Part shown: one piece after another, positions 41,916-52,800 of the stretch | How the letters are laid out: each line of letters begins with the position of its first letter | How positions within the stretch are numbered: position 1 is the stretch's first letter | NCBI GenBank assembly: GCA_000310025.1 | Contig: FN649734.1 | Span: 1,329,636 to 1,384,777, forward strand | DNA length: 55,142 nt | Source: Ectocarpus siliculosus | Taxonomy: Eukaryota > Sar > Phaeophyceae > Ectocarpales > Ectocarpaceae | Direction: 5' to 3' | The notes under the pieces: generated by a model | What the model was told of the DNA's origin: nothing | Database searches by the model: none | The model's input: the letters and a program-made list of their open reading frames with translations, nothing else | Translations under genes and position numbers: made by a program

Positions 41916-44270
41916 TTTCTGCCCCATTTCGACTCTCCGCACTTTGATATTTCCACCCAATCCCAAAAACGCGCCATCTGCGCCAAGCAGGCGACGTGGG
42001 GTCTTATCGATGACGTGTACAAGAGGTATGGCCACCTTCGTTCCCACCGGGCGCTCCGACCACGACAAAAACCACCACCACCACCACCACCACCACCACC
42101 ACCACAAGAGCAAGAGCAAGAACAACAACCACAACAGCAACGGCCGCGGCGGCGGCAGCAAGGACAACAAGGGCACTATCAACAAGGGAGAACCCCCGCC
42201 GAGACAACCGCCCCGGCGCCTCACCGAAGCCCCCCTCCACCCTCTCCCGGTTGGCCGAACGAGGGCAGCAACCTTCTTCGGAGTGACCGAAAGCTCAAGA
42301 CCAAGTTCGCGGAACCGATATTGCCAGAGAAGGGCGCCCATCCTTCCAGACTCAAGACTTTCAAGACCAGCGCCGACAACCTGACCAATCCTGTCAACGT
42401 TGAGAAAATCGGCGCGATTAATCCTGCCTCGGCGGTGAAGGCTGCCGGTGTTGGACCGCCCGGGACTGACAGGCTTGGGCGAGTGGAACCTCAACCGATT
42501 CCGTTGCCCGCCCATATCAGCCCGGTAGACAACACACCCAAGGTGTCTAAGGGGGGAACAAGACCAACCGGAACAAGGACGGAGCGAAGAATTTCTGCTC
42601 CGGTACCCACTAGAAACGCCTCACTCGCGGGCCTCCCTTCCTCTATGCGACGGCCCGGCAACAGTTCATCTGCGGGTGGGGTCATCGCAAAGACGTCCCC
42701 ACTTGAACAGTATTCCACCGCAACAGCTAGAACCGTGGCTACAATCTCGACTTCGCCGCGGTCGGGGGGGACTCAGGTCATGAAGACCTGCGGCGAAATC
42801 GTTGTTGCGAAGGAAGATGCCGCAGCACGACTGGAAAGACAGTCGGTGACACCGGCTGGGGGAGCGCGGGCGGTCGATGAGATTGTTTCGGCATTCTCGG
42901 AGAACAAGGACGGCAAGAGAATCGTCTGCAGCGCGGAAAGAGAATTCAGTATCACGAGTTCCTGTCCGTTAGCCTCGGGCAGAAACGGCTATGGAATGGA
43001 CTTGCTCTTGGCCGGGGAAACGCGAGTTCCGTGCAGGACAAAGTACCTTGGCGTGGCAGCGCCGGCCCTCGTTGACTGCACAGATAAGGACGATGGGGAC
43101 GACGAGGCAACTTGTGACCGATTAGGTGGCACTCCAATCAAAGAACCCAAGCATCCAAAGAAGGAGGTGTTGCTTCCAGGTCCAGAGCAAGGAGTTCACC
43201 ATTCCGATCAGAGGGAGGATGGTTTGGACCTGGTTCTGGGAAACTCGCGTGTGGGTGAAAAAGCCGTTTCCGAGACCGAGAAATGGCTTGAGTGGGACCC
43301 TACCGCCCGGGATTCCACAGTAGCAGGAAATTCTAGGAGCATCTGGGGAGGAAGCCAAACGCCGCACGATGAGGATGTTGGTTGTGGACCTTGTGGGTGT
43401 GCGACCTCTTGGGGTTGCATTCTAGGGACCAGCGGCCACAACCCTTCACGACAAGCTGACATCGGTGGCGCTGATGCCGCTTTTACTGCGTCCGTTGACA
43501 GGAGGCAATATGCCTGTAATGGCCGCCCGCAGCAACCCGAGGGTACTTCGTTCGCATCCTATGCAGCAGCTAGGCCATGCTCGAAGGGAGGGACAATAAA
43601 GTCAACCGCCTTTGCCAATGTCGTTGGAGCAATCCCGAGCGACGAGTTAGCCACGTCACCAGATTGTAGCAGAGGAAACCCCATGACTGGTAGACAACAA
43701 AGATTGGCAACGTTCGACCGATTGTGCTCGTCAGCAGCAGATCCAGCGGCAGCAATGAATTACCCCGGCGGCTTCGTTGGACTAGAGGGACGTAGCGCAA
43801 CCAACGAGCACAACAACATCGTGGGATCAACAGACGCCGACCATACAAAAGGACCGAAACGCTTGGCGGCGAAAATACGCTCGTTCGATGATTTTCATTG
43901 CAGAATGACCACGTGTGGATCAAGCTTTCAATTCCAGGGAAACGTGGGTGAGACCCCTCATGAGTTTCAGCGGTTGTTTCAGTTGGGTGTTGAACCTCGC
44001 GCCGTGCAAAATTCTTGTGCGATGGGGAGCATTGCCAACAACAATTTTGGAAGTGTAGATATCGCCCAGAGCTCGAGCGCAGAAGACAGGAAGTGCGAAA
44101 GAAAAGCTGTGCACCCATCGGTTTGTCTTCTGTCGCCTTGTAGGAGTACCAGGTCAGGCCATTCCGTTGCCGCAGGAGGTTTTTCAGATCCGTTTGAAAG
44201 GAGTTCTGCCTCTGACCTGCTCCCGGTTGCCCACCGCGAGGTGGATATGACCCCAAGCGTTTTTTTCTAG
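41916..44270 (+). CDS. Very long open frame, predicted disordered protein of unknown function
   Basis: The frame is open from 41916 to TAG at 44270 (more than 780 codons), too long to be chance at this base composition. No ATG occurs early, so it is probably an internal or terminal exon; ICAKQATWGLIDDVYKRYGH lies near its start. A (CCA)n tract at 42067-42105 encodes polyproline, then Gln/Arg-rich repeats. The remainder is Ser/Thr/Gly/Asp-rich with scattered short motifs (VDEIVSAFSENKDGK, AKIRSFDDFHCRMTTC). No known domain, membrane segment or signal peptide. The poly-Trp/Leu frames on the other strand are shadows of the (CCA)n tract. Confidence 0.5.
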   Translation, partial: FLPHFDSPHFDISTQSQKRAICAKQATWGLIDDVYKRYGHLRSHRALRPRQKPPPPPPPPPPPQEQEQEQQPQQQRPRRRQQGQQGHYQQGRTPAETTAPAPHRSPPPPSPGWPNEGSNLLRSDRKLKTKFAEPILPEKGAHPSRLKTFKTSADNLTNPVNVEKIGAINPASAVKAAGVGPPGTDRLGRVEPQPIPLPAHISPVDNTPKVSKGGTRPTGTRTERRISAPVPTRNASLAGLPSSMRRPGNSSSAGGVIAKTSPLEQYSTATARTVATISTSPRSGGTQVMKTCGEIVVAKEDAAARLERQSVTPAGGARAVDEIVSAFSENKDGKRIVCSAEREFSITSSCPLASGRNGYGMDLLLAGETRVPCRTKYLGVAAPALVDCTDKDDGDDEATCDRLGGTPIKEPKHPKKEVLLPGPEQGVHHSDQREDGLDLVLGNSRVGEKAVSETEKWLEWDPTARDSTVAGNSRSIWGGSQTPHDEDVGCGPCGCATSWGCILGTSGHNPSRQADIGGADAAFTASVDRRQYACNGRPQQPEGTSFASYAAARPCSKGGTIKSTAFANVVGAIPSDELATSPDCSRGNPMTGRQQRLATFDRLCSSAADPAAAMNYPGGFVGLEGRSATNEHNNIVGSTDADHTKGPKRLAAKIRSFDDFHCRMTTCGSSFQFQGNVGETPHEFQRLFQLGVEPRAVQNSCAMGSIANNNFGSVDIAQSSSAEDRKCERKAVHPSVCLLSPCRSTRSGHSVAAGGFSDPFERSSASDLLPVAHREVDMTPSVFF

Positions 44271-44698
44271 ATCGGCTTCTGCAACCTAGGTGTAAGTTGC
44301 CCATCGAGTAGGTTGACGAACATGGCTGATGTTGGGTCGAACCAGATCTTGTGGCCACTGTTTGGGGTGGGTGTTCAAGCCATTCAGCTGCCAGGGCTGC
44401 CGATATCCGCAACATCTAAGTTCGTAGTGCAGTTTTTATCGTTCTCGAGACAAACAACCCCCTAGGCACTTCTTGATTAACTCGTGGCGTCCGTGTGATG
44501 TGAGTGCCTCGGAAGACAATGTTTTCGTCTCTATGATGGTGTTCGGAGGGAACAGTGAAATTTGGGCGGGGCGGGGGGGAGATTTTGTGGGTCTGTGAGG
44601 TCAGTTCAATATTGTACTGTGTTTTCGGCTCGGCGTGTAATGGACATTTAATAAATATCGACTATATTGCAATATTTCGACTACATTCACTCCTTATG

Positions 44699-45483
44699 GT
44701 AGCAGACGTCCTAAACGTTTGGACGCCCAGTGCGTTCTCGGTCCACGGCATTCGTTACGTGTGTGGTGAACAGTTCATGATGGCGGAAGAAGCCCGCATT
44801 TTCGGCGATGATGTTGCTCATGCCAAAATCATGGCTACCTCCGACCCCGAGAGAACACAAGTCCCTTGGTCGCATGGTATGCGGTGTTGACCAAGCGCTA
44901 TGGGAGCTTAGACGCGACGATGTTGTCTTTTCGAGCTGTTGTATGCAAAATTCGCTCAAATTGCTGACGCGCGCGAACGTTTGTCGGCCACGGGAGACAG
45001 ACAGATTACGGAGGCTAGTCATTTTGACGGATTTTGGGGCATTGGTGTGGATGCCTTCATCCGAGTGCGGCGTCCCCCTCTCAATGGCTTGGTCAGAACC
45101 TCTTGGGCAAAGTACTTGTTGCGAGGCGCACGCTTCTGCGTGTGCGCCTGGTCGAACCCGACGAACCCTTGCGCCCTGAACGCTCGGGGCTACCTGCCCC
45201 CAAGTGTCCCACCATCCGTGAAATTGTGCCCATGGGTGAGGAACCTCCAGCCGATGATTCTTCCTTTCAGGACGCACGTGTTCCGTTGAATGTGCCAGCG
45301 AACACACCCACGGACCACTCGAAGCAGGTGTTGCACATTGCCTCTGCCGCATTTCGCAAAGCCGCCGCTTCCCCACCGCCGTTGTTGGCGGAAAACGGCC
45401 CAGATATGGTGACCGGTGACGTTTTAGTGGATTGCAAATACCTCTACGACGCGTGTCCGTCTGCACCATTATCACGGAGTTGA
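44699..45483 (+). pseudogene. NADAR-domain (YbiA-like) pseudogene
   Basis: NADAR proteins act on ADP-ribose-linked or riboflavin-pathway N-glycosides. The domain order is kept across frames: WTPSAFSVHGIRYVCGEQFM and EEARIFGDD; after a one-base shift near 44849, REHKSLGRMV then DQALWELRRDDVVF; after a shift near 44931, YAKFAQIADARERLSATGDR and EASHFDGFWGIGVDAF; after a shift near 45085, LGQNLLGKVLVARR. The catalytic-type Glu/GEQ, REHK-LGR, ATGDR, EAS-D-WGIG and G-NLLG blocks of the family are all recognisable. At least three frame changes mean no intact product. A 130-residue tail of unknown type follows. Such genes occur in bacteria, fungi, protists and large DNA viruses, so transfer is possible but not shown. 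Confidence 0.72.
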
Positions 45484-45773
45484 GCGTGACGTTCATGGAA
45501 GCCAAAACAACGTTCACGGAAATGTTCGACTGGACTTCCATGGAAGCTGAACACATCCATTTTCCGCAGCACGGGTGGAAAATCGCACCAGGGCCATCTG
45601 CAGAACATATGACGCGTAAATTCCAGTCGTCGTTGACCGGTTCTCGCACAAAACTGTCTTCGCCTGGTTCGCAAGCCTTGAGTGACGGGAGAACAAACGA
45701 TTTCATGCGCCAGGTTTCTGGCCTCATCGGGGTACTCACCACCCAACCAGACAGCGACAGAACCACGGACTAA
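45432..45773 (+). CDS. Open frame after the NADAR pseudogene, unknown
   Basis: 113-residue frame overlapping the end of the NADAR tail frame: TFMEAKTTFTEMFDWTSMEA, EHIHFPQHGWKIAPGPSAEH, RTNDFMRQVSGLIGVL. No family is recognised. It may be the continuation of the same broken gene in another frame. Confidence 0.3.
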   Translation: MQIPLRRVSVCTIITELSVTFMEAKTTFTEMFDWTSMEAEHIHFPQHGWKIAPGPSAEHMTRKFQSSLTGSRTKLSSPGSQALSDGRTNDFMRQVSGLIGVLTTQPDSDRTTD

Positions 45774-45779
45774 ATCGCA

Positions 45780-46898
45780 ATTCCTTGCGACACGAGCGAA
45801 TCTTCACCGGGAAGCACTACTTGGCCAGAATTGCACAACCATCGGACAACCATCCGGATATTGCCACGCGAGATTGCCGATATTGTTTTCGCCCCCCGCG
45901 GTATCTTTTTACATCGGAACCGGGTGTTCGGACGTACCGTTACGCCACGGTACTCCAGCCAGAAAGAACCAAAGGTCAGGAGAAGCGAAGGGGGTGAACG
46001 AAACGACACGCCCCGGAGCAACGACTTCACGAACACAATGGCAACCATAAATCGACATCTCCACTCCTTACACACTCAACCCCCGAGGTGCCCTTACCGC
46101 TATCCAAACCTTTGCCGAGTGTCACTCGTTCCCGAGGAGGCTGATGCCCCCCACCACAGACCCAAATACTTCGCCCCCCTTGCAAATACTCCGGCATGCA
46201 TACTTGGAACAAAAATTACCGAAGAGGGAATAGAAAAAAAACGGATCGTTCACGGTAAGAAATTATTCAGCAGGGTCCCTATATACACCCGAGTTATCCG
46301 CACACGAGAAGCCAATGAGGAGCTGCACAACACACTCCTTGTCTCCCCCTGATATGGGGGGGGGGTGGTACGAGCAAAAGCAGTCCAATATTCGAGTGTA
46401 ACGAACGAAAACGCAAGAGAACAAACATCGGGGAACGGGTGTCATTGCCACCAACTCGGCGAGCACCATTGATCTGACTGCTGCTCTCGATTTACCGCTC
46501 AGGATGGATCCTTTCATCGGAAGACTTTTATCAGTGCGGCACCCGCAATTTACGGAACTCTCGACGAACAAATGGTAGCAGAATTTCGAATGATATGCAA
46601 ACGTTACACGCCCACGGAGATACAATCGTACTGCAATAATCGGCAGAAGGAACCGACTGAACTGCAGGCTCTTGCAATCAACCGGAGAACAGCCAACACC
46701 AAAAGGCGCAAAAAAAAAAAACGCACAACCACGCACGCGCACAACGCATGGAGGTGTGGACAAAATAACGCCAGCATTGCCGTCCGGCTTTCGCCTCCAC
46801 CCACCGGCCAACTATTTCTTTGCCAATCATGAATCCAGCAACACCGCCGACCCCATAGGAAACCTGTGCGAACTTCCCCCGCTCCTAGCGTTCCCTAT
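45780..46898. other. Intergenic, includes the 3' flank of the PPR-SMR gene
   Basis: Unassigned open frames only (longest 45831-46352 +, 173 codons, basic, no domain). No canonical polyadenylation signal was seen just below 46899. Confidence 0.35.
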
Positions 46899-47882
46899 CT
46901 AGGGTTGGCTACCCTTCCCCCCCCCCTCCACACCAGCAGCGCCGGCTTCGGCTTGTGCCATGCTCCTTCTTCTCCGCGGGCGTCCGCTCTCGGGGGAAGC
47001 GCGCGTTCCCGCCGCACGCACACCGCGCCCGGACGGCATGACTATCCTGCTCGGGGCGACAACGCCGTCTGTAACACCGCTGCGGCTGCTGCCGCTGCTG
47101 TTGCTGCTCTTGTTGCTGCTTTCTCTACTTACCCCATCGCGGGCAGCACCACCGTCAGCACCACCGCGGCCTGTTGCCCCGTTGGCAGCGCAACCGCTAC
47201 CACCGCCGTCGCTGTTGCTGCTGCTGCTGCTGCTGCTGCTATTGCCACCGTTGCGAATCCTACCACCCTTAGGGACGGCCGATCGGAGTTCTCTCGGAAC
47301 CGTAGATCTGGTAGAAGTCGGCGTAGGCTTCGTTGTGGTGGATGCCGTCTCCGGCCTCGCTTCCCCGGATTCCCTACGCCCCCCATGCTCCGAGGAGTGT
47401 AGAACGCCTCGATCATTCGCCGCGGAACCTCCTCCGCCCCTCTCCCCTGCCTCATGACCGGGCACATCGCCGCTGCCACCTTGATCCGTCTTCGTCAACG
47501 ACGGTGCCGATGGCTGTGCCGGTGCTGGCATGGCCCCCGACAGCGAGGACGGCGGCGACGCCTGCGGCTCTAGCAAATCCGGGGGGGTCAACTGCTGCTG
47601 CGGCTGCTGCGGCTGCTGCTGCTGTGGCTGCGGCTGCTGCTGTTGCGGTTCCAACTGGCGCTTCGACGGTCCAAACTGCGTCTCCTGCGGTAGCGGCGCG
47701 CCCGCATCCACGGCACCCGCTGCTTCGTGCCTCAGCTCCTCCGCCGCCGCTGCCGCAACCGAAGCCTTCTTCTGGAGAGCGGCCGCGAGCCTCGCCATGA
47801 CCGGCCGCTTTGCCTCGACGTTGTGGTCGAGCCAGGCCTCGATTGTCTTGGCCGAGACTACGACGCGTCCCGTGTTTCCCAC
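46899..47882 (-). CDS. Terminal exon of the PPR-SMR gene with disordered tail
   Basis: Acceptor TCCGTATCACAG precedes GTGGGAAACACG at 47882. The exon starts VGNTGRVVVSAKTIEAWLDH and NVEAKRPVMARLAAALQKKA, then about 270 residues of Gln-, Pro-, Ser- and Gly-rich sequence (including eight consecutive Ser) to the stop at 46899. The open frame reaches 48185, but the part above 47882 reads FTMPVLPHDPFSIKKKN twice and is probably intron containing a short duplication (48000 and 47945). Confidence 0.85.
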   Translation of the reverse strand: MGNTGRVVVSAKTIEAWLDHNVEAKRPVMARLAAALQKKASVAAAAAEELRHEAAGAVDAGAPLPQETQFGPSKRQLEPQQQQPQPQQQQPQQPQQQLTPPDLLEPQASPPSSLSGAMPAPAQPSAPSLTKTDQGGSGDVPGHEAGERGGGGSAANDRGVLHSSEHGGRRESGEARPETASTTTKPTPTSTRSTVPRELRSAVPKGGRIRNGGNSSSSSSSSNSDGGGSGCAANGATGRGGADGGAARDGVSRESSNKSSNSSGSSRSGVTDGVVAPSRIVMPSGRGVRAAGTRASPESGRPRRRRSMAQAEAGAAGVEGGGKGSQP

Positions 47883-48961
47883 CTGTGATACGGACACAAG
47901 GGCGGGTTTATGCTTGTTGCTTTGAGGGGGAACAGGCATGGTGAACGTATTTTTCTTCTTGATCGAGAACGGGTCGTGAGGGAGAACAGGCATGGTGAAG
48001 TATTTTTCGTCTTGATCGAGAACGGCGTGAGGCGTACTGTAACATCGAGGAACCTGTTTCTGCTTCGTGGGGCATGGGCCAGAGGTAACAAGAGTTGCGA
48101 AATTCATCGCCCAGCTCGCAAGAGTCAACAAGGACATCGCCGACAACGACGAGGACTTCAACGACGACAACTCCAACAAAAACAATCAACACCAACATCG
48201 TCGATTTCGATTGACCTGCGGACTCTTCGAATCCATCTTATATTAGCATTTTTGGGTTAGTTAGCCTGTGACTATGGGAATCGACCGCGCCAAGTGTTAG
48301 ACTACTACGGACAGAACAACGTACTGGGTCGAAAGGTCCGAACGGTACATAGCGTGAAGTCAACAACAACGACAACAACAGCTACAGCACCATCAATAAC
48401 AACCAAAATAAAACTAGGCGAGAACATTGTCCAAACACACGCGAAGTTACCTCTGTGGCTGAGTCTAGCGGGGGGTAGAACTCGTCCGTCAGCATTCGCT
48501 GAACCTCTGGCCGAATCTGTGGAACACACACCACCACGCACGTTTGGGCGAGACGGGCGGGTTGGCTCGACACGGATCAAGAAAGTACCACGAGGCGGGT
48601 AAACATCGTGGGTTGACGGTGACAACGGAAGCGATGAAGGAAAAAGAGTCACGACAAGCTGTGGGACAAGGGCCAGGACTCAATGGCAAAACACTCGTGC
48701 TCGGATGGAAGAAGTCGACGGCGAACGTGTGGATTGCGTACGGATGGAATAAAGGAAAAAAAACGCACGACTCACGATTGGCTGGAAGGCGTGGAGGCTC
48801 CCCCGCCCCATTCCGGTGATGATGGTCAGGTCGCCCAACGCCGTTCCCTCTCTCTGGGAAAACCGCCACACCTCAACCAGAGCGCACCTGAAAAGGACAG
48901 ATAGACAGACAGACAGATAGACAGACAGACGAGGGTCGAAAACAACATTCGCCTAGCATCG

Positions 48962-49005
<44 letters not shown>

Positions 49006-49783
49006 TTTCGACTACGAGCATCAACCGCCCTCTTTTCGACGAACAGACGCCAGTCTCACGGCTGTACCTGGAAAAAAAAACTTCGACAAAAGAAACAACA
49101 CAAAACAGACAACAAGGCCGATGGTTTTCCTCTTAAAGTATCACAAGGCGGATGGAATTCCTCCTTTCGAACCATAGATTCATCATAGAGTGCCAGCAAG
49201 GACAAAACGAAAAAAACAATGACCTGACTACAGGAACTCGAAACATGCCTCCGACTGAAAACAAAAAACATCAAGCAGAAGACGGATGGCATCTGTACAG
49301 TGTACCAGGGCACGCAATGACGAAGCAAAAAAAAAAAAAAAAACTGACAGTGGTACTTCGCACAAAAAGCTTCCGGCTAGAAGAAATAATAACTACAAGA
49401 TGGCATAGGAATGTTCCTATAGTATCATTCGAAGGCATGCAAGCACAAAACGGCAACACATGTTCCCGACAGCAGCGGAACCTCGCAAGAAAAGCCTCGG
49501 ACGAAACCAAACACACACAACATAGCACCACAACAAAGCGGATGGTATTCCTACCGTAGTATCGTCGAGTGCATGCAAGGACACATCGAAAACACGCTTT
49601 ACCTGACGGCGGCATGTGCTAGCGGTAGGCTGTGTCCGTGGAGGTCCATCACCCCCGCCTTCACCCCGGGGACACAATCCTCCGGTCCCCTCCCGGGGAC
49701 GCCAACACCCCTCATCCCCGCCCCATCAGGCTCCGGTACTGCCGGCGGTGGAGGCGATTGTTCGCGCTGTCGCTGTTGTTCTG

Positions 49784-49815
<32 letters not shown>

Positions 49816-52800
49816 TGAGAAACGGCGCCTTCCCGGTAGGCTTCCTTGTAGAAGAAATCCGCGAGATCGTAGCGCCCATCCCTGAAAGAAAACAAAGAGA
49901 AAACGCAGAAAAAAAAATAATACTTAAAGTAAGAAAGAGACAGAAACGACAACAACAGCAACAACAACAACAAACAACAACAACAACAACAACAACAACG
50001 ACATCAACAAAACCCATGACAAAGCAAGAGACGGAAACGATATCGAAGCAAATCAACAACGAGAAATGGTGAGTGCCAACTATTGCGAAAACACAACGCA
50101 AAAATGGTTGTTGTCGGGCAAAAGCGCACAATGGTCTATCGTAGATACCCAGATATCACGCGAGTTCGAGAAGTGCGCCAAAAGGTTTCGGATAAACACA
50201 CCTCGAAGGGCGAATCGCACGGCGCAAACACTGCAGAATATTTTCTGTTCAACTTGTAGCATACTTCGTAGGTTGGGACAGGACCTGCCGCGACGAAAGT
50301 GCTTTGGAGGGTACTATGGCAGGCCAGGTATTAAGCTGGGCAACAACCCAACGACATCAACCACAACGACCACGCTCACAAAACAACAACAAGCGTTCTC
50401 GTCTAGTTGTGCCTTTAAAAACTTGTGTCACCTATGAAAAGAGCAGACTAGCGTGTTGTACACGGGAAGACCGAGCGCGGTGCCCATGATTCCACGGAGC
50501 TCCTTCAGAAGAACCACAGCCCTTGTGCACGTGTCCATGTTTCGTAGAGAGAGAGATAATCAAAGATCAAGGGTGAAACGGAGAATGAAAGACAGAAAAG
50601 AGAGTGAAAGCGAGAGTGAATGAGAGAGGGGGAGCGGGAAAGAGCATGAGAGTGAACGAGGGAATGAAAGAGTGGAAAAGGCAGTGCAAACAGAGAGAGG
50701 GAGAGAATCGGTAGTCAAGAGTCGAAAACGGAAACCTAATCAATTTAACAAATGCCACCAAAACTTCGTCGGCGCTGCAAACATATCAAATAACGCGGGT
50801 ATCGCTCGTCCAGCACAGCAGCCACCTTACGATAGTTCAGGCCACAGACTGGTTGAGGCCTCCTGCCGAGCACGCAGCGATACAAAACTCGGCAAAACTT
50901 GGTGTCCAAATTGTGGCCCACAACTGGAACCGGTGGGCTCAGTTCTCCTGCAAGGAGTCTCTTCTTGCTCCCGGCCGGAACAGTCCAGTTACTATAGCCG
51001 CTGTTGCGCGCTCTTCCCATGCGCTACAGATCAGATCGAACACTGGTGCCCGGGTTACACGCGGCGATCTTCGCTACATCTGTACCATATATGTCCTCAC
51101 TCAAGTTCACTCGCCAGAAGAACAAATAACTCACTTCTATGAACCTTTCGAAACTCCGGTCCGTCAATTTAACGCCCCTCGCGGTGTCAGACATCATTTC
51201 GTACAACATCTCATCCGGGGGGGGAGAGGGGGGGGGGCTTCCGGAGCCCCCAACACGACGCAGATACCTTGACGTCAATCTGGTTTCCTCGCCACTCGTG
51301 CGTTTTTTTACTAGAGTGCGTGCTGTGCCCAAGGCGAGAACAACAGCAAAGAATCATGCGGACAGTAGAATCCGCACAGCTCACGGGTCGCAGGAAAAAA
51401 AAATCGGGTTATGTGTTCATGAGATGAAAAACATGCCCCCGAACGGAATCAGCGAACTTGAGTATCCCCCCGTTACACGCAAGGTTGGATGACACTACCA
51501 GCTTCTGGGTCATCCTTGTGAGACCTAACCTGGGCCGGCGAAAACCCGGAAGGCATATCGCTCCGTCCCAGAGATGCGAGGACAATTGTTTAACGACTAG
51601 GGCATGCGTTTACATTACTGTTCCCGCTAGAATAATTCAGGGCACTTTGCGCTTGGTGACGTGCGAGCCTGGGCCGACGAAGGCCTGGCTTATCGCTCCG
51701 TCCCGGCGGTACGAGGTCAATGGACTAGCGACTACGGCATGCATGTACATGAGGATACCCCCTGGAACACAATACCTCACGGCGCTCCGTGAGAACCCAA
51801 CGTGCTCCGTCCCAGCGCCGTAGGGATGCGAGGTCACTGGTCTACGGACTTGGCGTATACGTGATTATCCCCCCTGAAAAAATTAAAAAATGTTCTCAAG
51901 TAATGTTCTCTATAATAAACAAAAACTCACAACAACAACAAAAATGTGATAAAAAAAAGGAAAAAGTTAGTACCTCTGTGGCGAGTGTCCGATGCAGCAA
52001 GCTCTGAGCGCGGAGCAGACCGTGTACACGTTCGGAGAGATGCCTCCCGAGACCATGGCCATCAGGATGGCCAGAGCGTCCTCCCACCGGCCCTAACAAG
52101 GTGGTGAATGTAGGATGCGCGGTTGTAGCAGCAAGTGCGTTGGGGGAAAGAAAGAGCTTTTATCGGTGGTGTTAATATAATGCCCGATTGGACAGCCATT
52201 GGCTTAGGGGGGGGAGAGAGGTTGCATCGGTCTCGTTGGATAGAGCGTGGTTGGCAGCGATTTCTTTGGGGGGGAGAGAGGTTTCATCGGTGGTTTTGGG
52301 TAGTAGCCGCGTTCGCAGAAATTGGGTTGAGGGTGTGTTTGGATAGCTCCGAGGGCAGCAATTGCGTTGGGGGAAAGAGACGTCGTGGCGGGCAAGTCGC
52401 GCCCTTGGGTTGGTGGTGAGTTTCGCGCATGCAGGCGGCACCGCTAGCCACGGCGGCTGTATGCCATGAGACCGCTTGAGGGAAGGAAACTGAGGATCCC
52501 TTGGTACGGTGGTAGTACAAAACTGAAATGAAGGCACCCGCCCTCGGAGACACTACTGCTTGTTTCCAGATACAGCGGCGCTTCTAGATGCAGCATCGAC
52601 TGCACTAACCGACTTACCAGACAACAGCAAACAACGACACATACTACATTTCTTGCGGCGAGGGGAGTCGAGAGAGAACGGGGGGTGGAATCGGACTAAA
52701 GCACACATTGGCGAAAATATGCGAACGACCATCGGGCAAACTTTCACTTCGAGTTCGCCCGCCAAGCCCACCTAACTTCCCTTCATCCTCTCCTTAGCCT

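Noticed and set aside
41853-42515. Minus-strand frames with poly-Trp or poly-Val and poly-Leu runs
   Set aside because: Shadow of the (CCA)n tract in the long plus-strand frame; the composition is not protein-like.
43570-44415. 281-codon minus-strand open frame
   Set aside because: Antisense to the end of the long plus-strand frame, with Cys/Ser/Arg-rich shadow composition and no domain.
44711-45766. 351-codon minus-strand open frame
   Set aside because: The plus strand carries clear NADAR blocks over the same span, and the minus frame shows no domain. Its openness probably reflects codon bias of the former gene.
46890-47460. Plus-strand frames with leucine-rich runs (LLPLLLLLLLLLSLL) suggesting membrane proteins
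   Set aside because: Antisense of Ser/Gln/Gly codon runs in the terminal PPR-SMR exon.
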